DNA of 7,024 nucleotides from an uncultured candidate division Zixibacteria bacterium (GCA_913009765.1 CAJVYT010000229.1:1-7024), one strand, 5' to 3'; shown: positions 1 through 6,389, counted from the stretch's first letter. Made by a program: numbers and translations. The notes: a model not told the origin generated them from the letters alone.

Positions 1-118
1 TCGACATCGCTCGTCTAGCTTTTATCTATCGTGATTTGTATTGTTATTCTGTTTTTTTTTTTTTTTTTATGTTTTCTTTTTCTTTTTTTCTTACGTTTTT
101 TTTTTTTTTTTTTTTTTT
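1..118. other. Non-biological read-through tail, T-rich
   Basis: This stretch precedes the adapter at 119 and is made of noisy sequence followed by T homopolymers (T at 52-68 and 96-118, with T-rich sequence between). Poly-T directly outside the P5 end is the complement of the poly-A seen when a read passes the end of the library molecule. I infer that it is sequencing and assembly artefact. No gene or regulatory signal should be called here; the apparent Phe-rich reading frame is only translated poly-T. Confidence 0.9.
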
Positions 119-176
119 AATGATACGGCGACCACCGAGATCTACACTCTTTCCCTACACGACGCTCTTCCGATCT
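119..176 (+). other. Illumina P5/universal adapter (contamination)
   Basis: The 58 bases begin AATGATACGGCGACC and end GACGCTCTTCCGATCT. This matches, over its full length as I recall it, the TruSeq universal adapter (P5 flow-cell sequence plus read-1 primer site). It reads inward to the insert, so base 177 is the first biological base. A reverse-complement copy sits at 6864-6921. It is not part of the organism's genome. Confidence 0.98.
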
Positions 177-235
177 GTTACAGCAAAATGGGTTCGTTTT
201 TTGAAATAGCGTGTTTTTTATTATTCTTTCAACAT

Positions 236-302
236 CCTGTCGGGTTTCTCGATTTTGAAATCTAACGATTTCAAACCAACGGAACCGCGACCTACAAAAC
301 TT
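236..302. repeat. Nested hairpin element with CCTACAAAA end
   Basis: An inner perfect 9-bp stem (TTTGAAATC at 254-262 and GATTTCAAA at 267-275) closes a four-base TAAC loop. Outside it, GTCGGGTTTC (239-248) and GGAACCGCGAC (281-291) form an imperfect second inverted pair. The element ends in CCTACAAAA (291-299), a string also found right after the palindrome at 6602-6621. It is not followed by a T-run on the + strand, so it is not an obvious terminator for anything in the window. It is most likely a dispersed palindromic repeat; its function is unknown. Confidence 0.6.
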
Positions 303-309
303 AAAAAGA

Positions 310-526
310 GGGAAATGACAATTATAAAAACATAAAGACAGAATGAGCATACTTCGACCCCGCCTAGGCGGGCAGTATGACCGATTATAAAAACATGAGA
401 TTGCCACGTCTCGTTCGTTATCACTCACTCAACTCGCAAAGACTGAATGGGGGGCAACATGTCCTTTCGCTGGAATGACATTGGGGGCAGATTATTTAGC
501 ACACTTCGACTCCGCACAGTATGACA
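310..526. repeat. Modular array of short dispersed repeats
   Basis: Five short units follow one another, ending in ATGACA (315-320), ATGACC (377-382), AAAGAC (438-443), ATGACA (475-480) and ATGACA (521-526). A 13-base linker ATTATAAAAACAT occurs at 321-333 and again at 384-396. The unit between the linkers contains a perfect 14-base palindrome (359-372). It and the unit ending at 526 share ACTTCGAC near their start and CAGTATGAC at their end. Segments 310-333 and 384-408 recur exactly, in inverted orientation, at 6528-6551 and 6516-6540. No reading frame here looks coding. I infer an intergenic mosaic of non-autonomous repeats; together with the hairpin at 236-302 it fills most of the 177-574 gap. 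Confidence 0.7.
359..372. repeat. Perfect 14-bp palindrome
   Basis: CCCGCCTAGGCGGG is its own reverse complement, centred between 365 and 366. It is G+C-rich in an A+T-leaning region. It lies inside the second module of the left array, at the place where the related module at 503-526 has only a short TCCGCA core. It could be cruciform-forming, a protein-binding dyad or simply the variable palindromic core of the repeat family; nothing in the sequence decides between these. Confidence 0.6.
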
Positions 527-540
527 AATAATTCTTCTTG

Positions 541-575
541 TTGATTTATTTGTAAAAAAACATATCTTCTGTCCA
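541..575 (+). promoter_or_regulatory. Possible promoter for the xseA operon
   Basis: TTGATT (541-546) and TATCTT (563-568) are separated by 16 bases and lie just upstream of the xseA ATG. If they are real -35 and -10 elements, transcription would begin close to 575, giving a leaderless or near-leaderless mRNA. This agrees with the absence of a Shine-Dalgarno sequence before the ATG. Both hexamers are imperfect, so the call is weak. Confidence 0.25.
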
Positions 576-1786
576 TGCAAGAGCAGCCAAAAGCATACGC
601 AGTGTCCGCAATCACGCGGATGATAAAAAATCAACTCGAGGAATCCTTCAACAATATTTGGGTTGAGGGGGAAATCTCAGGATATTTACATCATTCATCA
701 GGGCATCGCTATCTTTCACTCAAAGACGACAAGGCAGTTATCAAAGTCACCATCTGGCGTTCGGTCGGTGCCAAATTAAAAGTTGAACCGAAAAATGGGC
801 AGAAAGTGCTTATCTACGGTGATGTTGCCGTTTACGAGAAAGGCGGTTCATACCAACTCAACTGTCGCAAGATTGTTCCGGTCGGGGTTGGTGAACTTGA
901 ACTGGCATTCAGGCAGCTCTACGGAAAGCTTTCCAAAGAGGGTCTTTTTGACCAATCTCATAAAAAAGAAATTCCGCGGTTTCCGAAAAAAATCGGAATT
1001 GTCACCTCGCCGACAGGTGCCGCTATTAGAGATATTATACAGATTTCAAAACGTAGAAATGATTCTGTCCAACTCGTTATTTATCCTGCCACCGTGCAAG
1101 GTGACGGGGGAGAGTTGACCATCGCCAAAGGGATTGAATATTTTAACGAGAAGAATGATATTGATATTATTATAACCGGTCGTGGTGGTGGTTCACTTGA
1201 AGACCTCTGGAATTTTAATACCGAAGAAGTCGTTCGAGCTATTTTTGATTCTCGTATTCCGGTAATCTCAGCAGTCGGGCATGAGATAGATACAACTCTG
1301 GCAGATTATGTTTCCGATTTACGAGTTCCGACACCATCGGCTGCAGCCGAACTTGCAGTTTGGTCAAAAGAGGAATTTTCATCACAAGTGAACGGTTTTG
1401 TCTATCAGCAAACAACTTATATTCAAAATATGGTAGAGACAGCCAAAGATTATCTTACTTCACTTTTAGACCGTCCTGTTTTTAAACGTCCGCTTGATTT
1501 AGTTCGGCAGCGTCAGCAATATTTAGACTCCTCGGTCAGACTGCTTCATTCTGCGGGAAAAAAGACTTTTGATTTTCATAAAAACCGACTATCTTTAGCC
1601 GTTGCCCGTATTGATTCATTGTCTCCTCTAAAAATTTTAGCCCGTGGGTATTCTGTAACAAGAGGAGAAAAAAGCGGGACGGTTGTAAATTCTGTACAGG
1701 ATGTGGCAAACGGTGATTCAATAGAAACTATTGTAACCGACGGAAGTATAATTTCTACCGTAACAGAAGCACGAAAGAAAAAATAG
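575..1786 (+). CDS. xseA: Exodeoxyribonuclease VII large subunit
   Basis: This is the large, catalytic subunit of exonuclease VII, a cytoplasmic enzyme with the XseB small subunit that degrades single-stranded DNA to short oligonucleotides. An N-terminal OB-fold type nucleic-acid-binding domain spans roughly residues 5-105 (NIWVEGEISGY, HRYLSLKD, VLIYGDVAVYEKGGSYQL). The catalytic domain follows with the family blocks GIVTSPTGAAIRD (141-153), GRGGGSLEDLWNFN (202-215), AVGHEIDTTLAD (233-244) and RVPTPSAAAEL (250-260). The C-terminal block SPLKILARGYSVT is at 350-362. At 403 residues it is shorter than the E. coli protein (about 456); I infer that the shortening is in the helical region after about 265. 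The ATG at 575 fits the family N-terminus (YAVSAITRMIK); an in-frame stop at 542-544 limits any longer form. There is no Shine-Dalgarno motif. It is the first gene of the operon, and its TAG touches the xseB ATG. Confidence 0.97.
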   Translation: MQEQPKAYAVSAITRMIKNQLEESFNNIWVEGEISGYLHHSSGHRYLSLKDDKAVIKVTIWRSVGAKLKVEPKNGQKVLIYGDVAVYEKGGSYQLNCRKIVPVGVGELELAFRQLYGKLSKEGLFDQSHKKEIPRFPKKIGIVTSPTGAAIRDIIQISKRRNDSVQLVIYPATVQGDGGELTIAKGIEYFNEKNDIDIIITGRGGGSLEDLWNFNTEEVVRAIFDSRIPVISAVGHEIDTTLADYVSDLRVPTPSAAAELAVWSKEEFSSQVNGFVYQQTTYIQNMVETAKDYLTSLLDRPVFKRPLDLVRQRQQYLDSSVRLLHSAGKKTFDFHKNRLSLAVARIDSLSPLKILARGYSVTRGEKSGTVVNSVQDVANGDSIETIVTDGSIISTVTEARKKK

Positions 1787-2029
1787 ATGACAGCAAAGAA
1801 AAAATATAAAGATTACGAATCAGCTTTAGAGCGTCTTGAAGAGATAACCGATGATTTGGAAAACGGCGAAAAATCTTTAGAGGAATCTATTACCCTCTAC
1901 ACTGAGGGATTAGAAATTGCCAAGTTTTGTAATGGCAAATTAGAAGAAGCTGAGAAAAAAGTAAAAATAATCACCGAAGAAAATGGACAGTTGTTTGAGA
2001 CAAATTTTGAATCAGAAAGCAACGAATAA
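1787..2029 (+). CDS. xseB: Exodeoxyribonuclease VII small subunit
   Basis: The product is the small subunit that assembles with XseA to form exonuclease VII. Its 80 residues are the usual length for the family. They carry the characteristic pattern YESALERLEEITDDLENG (10-27), then SLEESITLYTEGLEIAKFCNGKL (30-52), and a charged, helical EEAEKKVKIITEENG stretch. An acidic tail follows. The whole protein is predicted to be a helical hairpin with coiled-coil character. The start codon follows the xseA stop with no intervening base (TAGATG), and its own stop touches the ispA start (TAAATG). With no Shine-Dalgarno motif seen, this suggests translation by coupling to xseA, which would help keep the subunits in proportion. 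Confidence 0.95.
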   Translation: MTAKKKYKDYESALERLEEITDDLENGEKSLEESITLYTEGLEIAKFCNGKLEEAEKKVKIITEENGQLFETNFESESNE

Positions 2030-2914
2030 ATGCCGGTATCTACTGTGGATATAAAAACATATTTGGAAAAGATTAAAAAACTTACCGATAAAAAGTTGAT
2101 GCGGTATCTTCCGTCTGTTGATATTGAGCCTAAGATTTTACATGAAGCGATGAGATATTCTGTGATGGCAGGGGGGAAACGTCTTCGCCCGATATTAGCC
2201 TATTCAGCCTATGAATATTGTGGAGGTAATTTAGACGGTGAAGACCTTTCTATTCATTATGCCATGGCTGCTCTTGAAATGGTGCATACATATTCTTTGA
2301 TACATGACGATCTGCCGTGTATGGATGATGATGACCTCCGTCGGGGAATACCGACCTGTCATAAAAAATTTGGTTTAGCTGCTGCGGTATTAGCAGGTGA
2401 TGCACTTCACGATGTAGCCTTTAACTTGCTTGCATCAACCGGTTCGACAAAAGCAGTTGTGGAATTAGCTCATGCTTTGGGGACTGTTGGAATGATTGGC
2501 GGACAAATGGCAGATGTAGAAGCTGAGGGAAAAGATGTTACCAAAGATGATATTATCAATATTCATACTCGCAAAACCGGAGCATTAATTAGAGCATCGG
2601 TTCGGATTGGGGCGATACTTGCCAATGCCTCTGATGAAAAACTTGAAAGATTGACAATTTATGGTGAAAAGATTGGTTTGGCATTTCAAATTATTGATGA
2701 TATCTTAGATATTGAGGGCGATACAGCGACCATGGGAAAACCGGTCGGCTCTGATATTGGTTTGAGTAAAGCAACATATCCAAAAGCTGTTGGTATTGAA
2801 CAGTCAAAAGAAGATGCTCGGTTATTAATAGAAGAAGCTGTTGCTATGGTTGCGGAATTTGATGATACTATTCTGTCTGAACTGGCAAAATATATCGGAC
2901 AACGAAATAATTAA
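2030..2914 (+). CDS. ispA: Farnesyl/polyprenyl diphosphate synthase, IspA type
   Basis: This is a trans-isoprenyl diphosphate synthase that condenses isopentenyl diphosphate with allylic diphosphates, probably giving farnesyl (C15) or geranylgeranyl (C20) diphosphate for quinones, carotenoids or undecaprenyl carriers. Visible motifs are GGKRLRP (48-54), the first aspartate-rich motif DDLPCMDDDDLRRG (93-106), GGQM (157-160), KTGALI (182-187) and the second aspartate-rich motif DDILD (223-227). The first motif has the two-residue insertion of bacterial type farnesyl synthases. Tyr88 five residues before it, in TYSLIHDD, resembles E. coli IspA. The length of 294 is close to the E. coli 299. Exact chain length cannot be read with certainty. 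It lies between xseB (zero spacing) and dxs (19 bases), so it sits beside the gene that starts precursor synthesis. Confidence 0.93.
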   Translation: MPVSTVDIKTYLEKIKKLTDKKLMRYLPSVDIEPKILHEAMRYSVMAGGKRLRPILAYSAYEYCGGNLDGEDLSIHYAMAALEMVHTYSLIHDDLPCMDDDDLRRGIPTCHKKFGLAAAVLAGDALHDVAFNLLASTGSTKAVVELAHALGTVGMIGGQMADVEAEGKDVTKDDIINIHTRKTGALIRASVRIGAILANASDEKLERLTIYGEKIGLAFQIIDDILDIEGDTATMGKPVGSDIGLSKATYPKAVGIEQSKEDARLLIEEAVAMVAEFDDTILSELAKYIGQRNN

Positions 2915-2932
2915 ATGATACGTATAAAATAA
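2915..2932 (+). other. Possible five-codon minicistron before dxs
   Basis: Directly after the ispA TAA there is another ATG, giving ATG ATA CGT ATA AAA TAA (MIRIK). It ends one base before the dxs ATG. The arrangement repeats the stop-to-ATG abutment of the two upstream junctions and could let ribosomes terminating on ispA re-initiate towards dxs. It may equally be chance in an A+T-rich spacer; there is no evidence that it is translated. Confidence 0.2.
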
Positions 2933-2933
2933 G

Positions 2934-4871
2934 ATGAAAATACTTCCTCATATAAAATCACCTGCTGATACAAGAAAACTTACTCTTGATGAGTTAATGA
3001 TTCTCAAGGATGAACTCCGTCAGGATATTGTTTCAGCGGTTTCTAAAACAGGCGGTCACTTAGCATCTAATTTGGGAGCAGTCGAACTGACAATCGCACT
3101 ACATCATGTCTTTAATCTGCCAAAAGATAAAATATTGTGGGATGTCAGTCATCAGACGTATGGGCATAAGATTTTGACCGGACGTAGAGATAAAATTGAT
3201 ACTATCAGGCAGTATGGCGGATTGGCAGGGTTTTCAAAACGGTCAGAATCTGAATATGATGACTATGGAGCGGGGCATGCCTCTACATCAATTTCTACAG
3301 CTTTAGGATTTGCCGCAGCCCGTGATAATGTTGGAGGCGATAACAAAGTTATTGCGGTTATCGGTGACGGTTCAATGACCGGCGGACTTGCTTTTGAAGG
3401 TATGAATAATGCCGGACATTTAAAAAAGGATTTGATAGTTATCTTAAATGATAACACTTGGTCTATTTCTAAAAATGTTGGTGCTTTGTCGAAATATCTG
3501 ACTACAATTCTTGCCGATGAAAAATTTAATAAGCTCCGTACTGAAGTTTGGGAACTTACCGGAAAATTTAAACGGCGTGACAAAATTCGGAAAACGATTT
3601 CCAATATTGAACAATCTATCAAAGGGTTTTTAGTCCCGGGAATGTTATTTCAAAAATTAGGTTTCAGATACTTTGGACCTATTGACGGTCACGATTTACC
3701 ACTGATGATTAAAACTCTTGAAGATTTAAAACAAATTTCCGGACCTGTGATGCTTCATATTGCTACCGTGAAAGGCAAGGGGTATGAACCTGCTGAAGAA
3801 AATGCGGGTGCCTATCACGGAGTGGGTAAATTTGATAAAGTTACCGGAGAAATAGCTAAAAGCAGTCCCTCAAGACCGTCATATACAAAAATTTTTGGTG
3901 ATATTATGGTCGAACTTGCCGAGAAAAATAACAAAGTAATTGCAATCACAGCAGCAATGTCAACCGGTACTGGACTTGTCAAATTTTCAGAACAGTTCCC
4001 AAAACGTTTTTTTGATGTTGGGATTGCCGAAGGGCATGGCGGATGTTTTGCCGGTGGATTAGCTGCTGAAAATATGAAACCGTACTTTGTGGTCTACTCA
4101 ACATTTATGCAGCGTGCCTATGATCAAATTATTCATGATATAGCTTTGCAAAAACTTCCGGTTGTTTTCTGTATGGACCGTGCCGGACTTGTTGGAAATG
4201 ACGGACCGACCCACCACGGCACATTTGATTTAACATATTTTTCGACTGTTCCAAATATCACAGTTGCCGCCCCAAAAGACGGCAATGAACTGCGGTCGAT
4301 GCTTCACTATACGGCAGATAACGACATTGAAGGTCCTGTGTCTATTCGGTATCCACGTGATAATGTCCCGACAGATATGACAACAGAAATTAAACCTATC
4401 AAATGGGGAAAATGGGATGCTGATACTATTGATAAAGATGTTATCATTTTAGCAGTAGGTACTATGGTGGATACTGCCTATAAAGCTGTTGAACTTCTCG
4501 ATGAAGATTCTCATTCTATTGCGGTTGTGAATGCAAGGTTTGTAAAACCGTTTGACTATGAGATGCTCGAAAAAATAAAGAACCGTGCCAAGTATATTGT
4601 AACCATTGAAGAAAACCAAATACGGGGCGGTTTTGGACAAGCTATTGCTGAGTATCTCACAAGCAACGATTATAAAGGTAAACTGAAAGTTGTCGGTATC
4701 GGCGACCAATATGTAACGCATGGAAATAGAGACCAGCTTCTAAAAGAGATTCATCTTGATGTAGATTCGATTGCTCATACAATTTCAGAATGTTTTGGAA
4801 AAGAATCATCATCGGGGTTTTTACATAAACTCAGGTTCCGTAAACATAACAGCCCTAAAAAAGTATCATAG
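2934..4871 (+). CDS. dxs: 1-deoxy-D-xylulose-5-phosphate synthase
   Basis: Dxs is a cytoplasmic, thiamine-diphosphate-dependent homodimer. It condenses pyruvate with glyceraldehyde 3-phosphate to 1-deoxyxylulose 5-phosphate, the entry step of the MEP pathway. The N-terminal part has GGHLASNLG (40-48, with the conserved His42), WDVSHQTYGHKILTGRRD (69-86), GHASTSIS (114-121) and the thiamine motif GDG (144-146) running to NDN (172-174). The pyrimidine-binding domain has Glu366 in AEGHGG, QRAYDQ (393-398), DRAGLVGNDGPTHHG (415-429, with Asp423 and His427) and RYPRD (472-476). A transketolase C-terminal domain follows (about 500-620), with a short basic tail. Length 645 is near the E. coli 620. 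Where E. coli has AEQHAV this protein has AEGHGG, an unusual Gly-Gly. No strong Shine-Dalgarno motif precedes the ATG. Its placement after ispA is a classic bacterial association. Confidence 0.97.
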   Translation: MKILPHIKSPADTRKLTLDELMILKDELRQDIVSAVSKTGGHLASNLGAVELTIALHHVFNLPKDKILWDVSHQTYGHKILTGRRDKIDTIRQYGGLAGFSKRSESEYDDYGAGHASTSISTALGFAAARDNVGGDNKVIAVIGDGSMTGGLAFEGMNNAGHLKKDLIVILNDNTWSISKNVGALSKYLTTILADEKFNKLRTEVWELTGKFKRRDKIRKTISNIEQSIKGFLVPGMLFQKLGFRYFGPIDGHDLPLMIKTLEDLKQISGPVMLHIATVKGKGYEPAEENAGAYHGVGKFDKVTGEIAKSSPSRPSYTKIFGDIMVELAEKNNKVIAITAAMSTGTGLVKFSEQFPKRFFDVGIAEGHGGCFAGGLAAENMKPYFVVYSTFMQRAYDQIIHDIALQKLPVVFCMDRAGLVGNDGPTHHGTFDLTYFSTVPNITVAAPKDGNELRSMLHYTADNDIEGPVSIRYPRDNVPTDMTTEIKPIKWGKWDADTIDKDVIILAVGTMVDTAYKAVELLDEDSHSIAVVNARFVKPFDYEMLEKIKNRAKYIVTIEENQIRGGFGQAIAEYLTSNDYKGKLKVVGIGDQYVTHGNRDQLLKEIHLDVDSIAHTISECFGKESSSGFLHKLRFRKHNSPKKVS

Positions 4872-4882
4872 AGAATTCAATT

Positions 4883-5746
4883 ATGAAGTTCGGGTTAATT
4901 GCCAATGTCAAACGTCGAGGTGCTGAAGAAGCTATAAAGTTTTTTATCGATTGGGCTGAAAAATCCGGTCATGAGCTTTTTGTCTGTGATAATCTTAAAG
5001 GTCATTTTAATAATAATCTAAACTATTGTAAACGGTCTGATTTTGTAGATAAAGTCAATATTTTGGTTTCGATGGGTGGAGATGGAACTATGCTGGCATC
5101 GGCACGTGCGGTTGGTTCAGCAGGTACTCCTATTTTGGGAATCAATCTCGGCTCGCTTGGGTTTCTTACTCAATTAACTCCACAGCAGTTACTGCCAGCA
5201 CTTGATGCTATTGTAAAAGGGGAGTACTCACTTGAGAAACGGATGCTTTTAAAAGTAGAAGCAGACGGGATTGAAAATGTCGAATCTCCCAATGCCCTTA
5301 ATGATGTTGTTATCGACAATGGACCAATCAGCGGGTTGATTGATATTCGTTTGGCTGTCAATAAAGAAGAGATTGTGACATACAAAGCCGATGGGTTGAT
5401 AATTTCAACTGCGACCGGTTCGACTGCATATTCACTGGCGGTGGGAGGACCTATCATGCATCCTAAAATGAAAGCGATGATTGCGGCACCGATTTCATCA
5501 TTTTCGTTAAATACCCGTCCTATGATTTTTTCACCTGAAGATATCCTTGAAATTTTAGTTTTGGGCGGGGAGCATCAAGCTCAAATAACTATTGACGGAC
5601 AGGTGATGCTTCCGATTAATGACTCCTCAAAAATCTCAATCAAAAAAGCAGGTTTTTATACACAGTTTATAATTTTCCCGGAAAGCTCTTTTTACAGGGT
5701 ACTCCGCAACAAACTGCACTGGGGCTACACACCAAGCGAGAGGTAG
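4883..5746 (+). CDS. nadK: NAD kinase
   Basis: NadK phosphorylates NAD+ to NADP+ using ATP or polyphosphate in the cytoplasm, and is the sole de novo route to NADP(H). The diagnostic GGDGT is at 65-69 inside ILVSMGGDGTML, followed by the nucleotide-site segment ILGINLGSLGFL (84-95). The ALNDVVI block (138-144) carries the usual Asn-acidic pair. The second glycine-rich signature DGLIISTATGSTAYSLAVGG runs 170-189, and IDGQ is at 237-240. The tail FYRVLRNKLHWG fits the family. Length 287 is typical of bacterial NadK. It lies 11 bases after dxs, so it is likely cotranscribed; its product supplies NADPH for the reductase step that follows Dxs. A weak GAGA at 4871-4874 may serve as ribosome binding site. 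In several bacteria tlyA separates dxs and nadK; here it is absent. Confidence 0.95.
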   Translation: MKFGLIANVKRRGAEEAIKFFIDWAEKSGHELFVCDNLKGHFNNNLNYCKRSDFVDKVNILVSMGGDGTMLASARAVGSAGTPILGINLGSLGFLTQLTPQQLLPALDAIVKGEYSLEKRMLLKVEADGIENVESPNALNDVVIDNGPISGLIDIRLAVNKEEIVTYKADGLIISTATGSTAYSLAVGGPIMHPKMKAMIAAPISSFSLNTRPMIFSPEDILEILVLGGEHQAQITIDGQVMLPINDSSKISIKKAGFYTQFIIFPESSFYRVLRNKLHWGYTPSER

Positions 5747-5773
5747 GGTTTAATTATCTTATTTTAATATTAA

Positions 5774-5777
5774 AGGA
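5774..5777 (+). promoter_or_regulatory. Shine-Dalgarno for the 149-aa protein
   Basis: AGGA, within AAAGGAA, lies 8 bases before the ATG at 5786. It is the only clear Shine-Dalgarno motif before a gene in this window and fixes the start of the small protein. The following GAATTCATTTATG is nearly the same as GAATTCAATTATG at the nadK start. Confidence 0.6.
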
Positions 5778-5785
5778 ATTCATTT

Positions 5786-6235
5786 ATGGGAAAAGAAAAG
5801 TCTCCAATAACAGAAAAAGAATTTGAAAAGTATAAAGTTAAGGGTTTTGCAATGGCTAACAAAGAACTTAAAGCTTTCGGAAAAAAATTGGCTGATTATT
5901 GTTGGAACCTTGATAAATTCGCTGTTATACAGAATTGGGGAGGTGAAAAAGAAGCTTTAATTGCTTTCGGAGTTCCACCTGAGAAAAGAAGGGTAAAACG
6001 AGCAAAAAATTATTTTACCATATATAAGGTTTTGGATTCTTCGGATAAGAAATTAAAATGTGAGGTTTGTTTTCCTATTGATTCATTTAGGGATGATTTA
6101 CTTAGAGAGCATGATACAGATAGAATGCTATATATCTCTTCTATTGATCAATGTGAAGGAATGTTTGAACCTTGTGATTACGATTATGTTATTAAATTGA
6201 TTCATGCCTCTTTAGCTTGCCGAGTAAAAGATTAA
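5786..6235 (+). CDS. Hypothetical protein, 149 residues, unrecognised
   Basis: I do not recognise the family. The protein is soluble-looking and lysine-rich, with no signal peptide or membrane segment. The first 35 residues are highly charged and probably helical. A central part (45-115) mixes strands and basic residues (PPEKRRVKRAKN at 64-75). The C-terminal third holds most of the cysteines. There are six: C39, C92 and C95 as a CEVC pair, C123, C130 and C145. A metal site or a disulfide-rich fold is possible but unproven. It has a good Shine-Dalgarno motif, a 39-base gap from nadK and a complete stop. Two of its sequence lines counted by hand are about 33% G+C against about 42% for a dxs line, so it may be more recently acquired or fast-evolving. 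It could belong to the operon or have its own promoter in the A+T-rich gap. Its coding status is likely; its role is unknown. Confidence 0.75.
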   Translation: MGKEKSPITEKEFEKYKVKGFAMANKELKAFGKKLADYCWNLDKFAVIQNWGGEKEALIAFGVPPEKRRVKRAKNYFTIYKVLDSSDKKLKCEVCFPIDSFRDDLLREHDTDRMLYISSIDQCEGMFEPCDYDYVIKLIHASLACRVKD

Positions 6236-6256
6236 AGTTATAATAACATAACCTGA

Positions 6257-6288
6257 CCCTTCGACAAGCTCAGAGTGGCTCGGTGGTA
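6257..6288. repeat. CTTCGACAAGCTCAG-type dispersed repeat
   Basis: CCCTTCGACAAGCTCAG (6257-6273) followed by AGTGGCTCGGTGG sits 21 bases after the stop of the 149-residue protein. It shares CTTCGAC and a nearby CAG with the two left-flank modules at 351-382 and 503-526. From memory, this core is common as a scattered intergenic repeat in many uncultivated bacteria. It is not a protein-coding segment. Confidence 0.45.
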
Positions 6289-6311
6289 ACTATTCAAGAA
6301 ACAAAAAACCA

Positions 6312-6343
6312 AACACCCCCGACCCCTCTAAAAGAGGGGAGTC
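6312..6343. repeat. CCCCTCT hairpin repeat, copy 1
   Basis: A perfect 7-bp stem, CCCCTCT (6323-6329) with AGAGGGG (6333-6339), closes a three-base AAA loop and is preceded by CACCCCC. Read on the minus strand it is CCCCTCTTTTAGAGGGG followed by a G-rich stretch and GTGTTT. That matches the arrangement of the copy at 6549-6580 in the other orientation. The following + strand bases are A-rich rather than T-rich, so it does not look like a rho-independent terminator for the upstream gene. Confidence 0.6.
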
Positions 6344-6389
6344 AATCATAAAAAATGTTATCCCATGTCATTCCCAACTGTATAGAAGT

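Noticed and set aside
52..118. Poly-T tract as a terminator or poly-A-derived retroelement tail
   Set aside because: It lies outside the adapter and mirrors the poly-A outside the other adapter; best explained as read-through.
310..526. CRISPR array
   Set aside because: The only exact repeat is a 13-mer present twice; units differ in length and body, and there are no cas genes.
117..634. Minus-strand reading frames over the left flank (about 67-103 residues)
   Set aside because: They run through repeats, adapter or the start of xseA, and show no family motifs or ribosome site. Shared peptides with the right flank (such as AISCFYN) come from the inverted repeats.
3263..5457. Minus-strand frames inside dxs and nadK
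   Set aside because: They are shadows of strongly supported + strand genes with conserved motifs.
6323..6339. Rho-independent terminator after the 149-residue gene
   Set aside because: The stem is good, but the bases after it on the + strand are not T-rich and it is almost 90 bases beyond the stop; it matches a dispersed repeat better.
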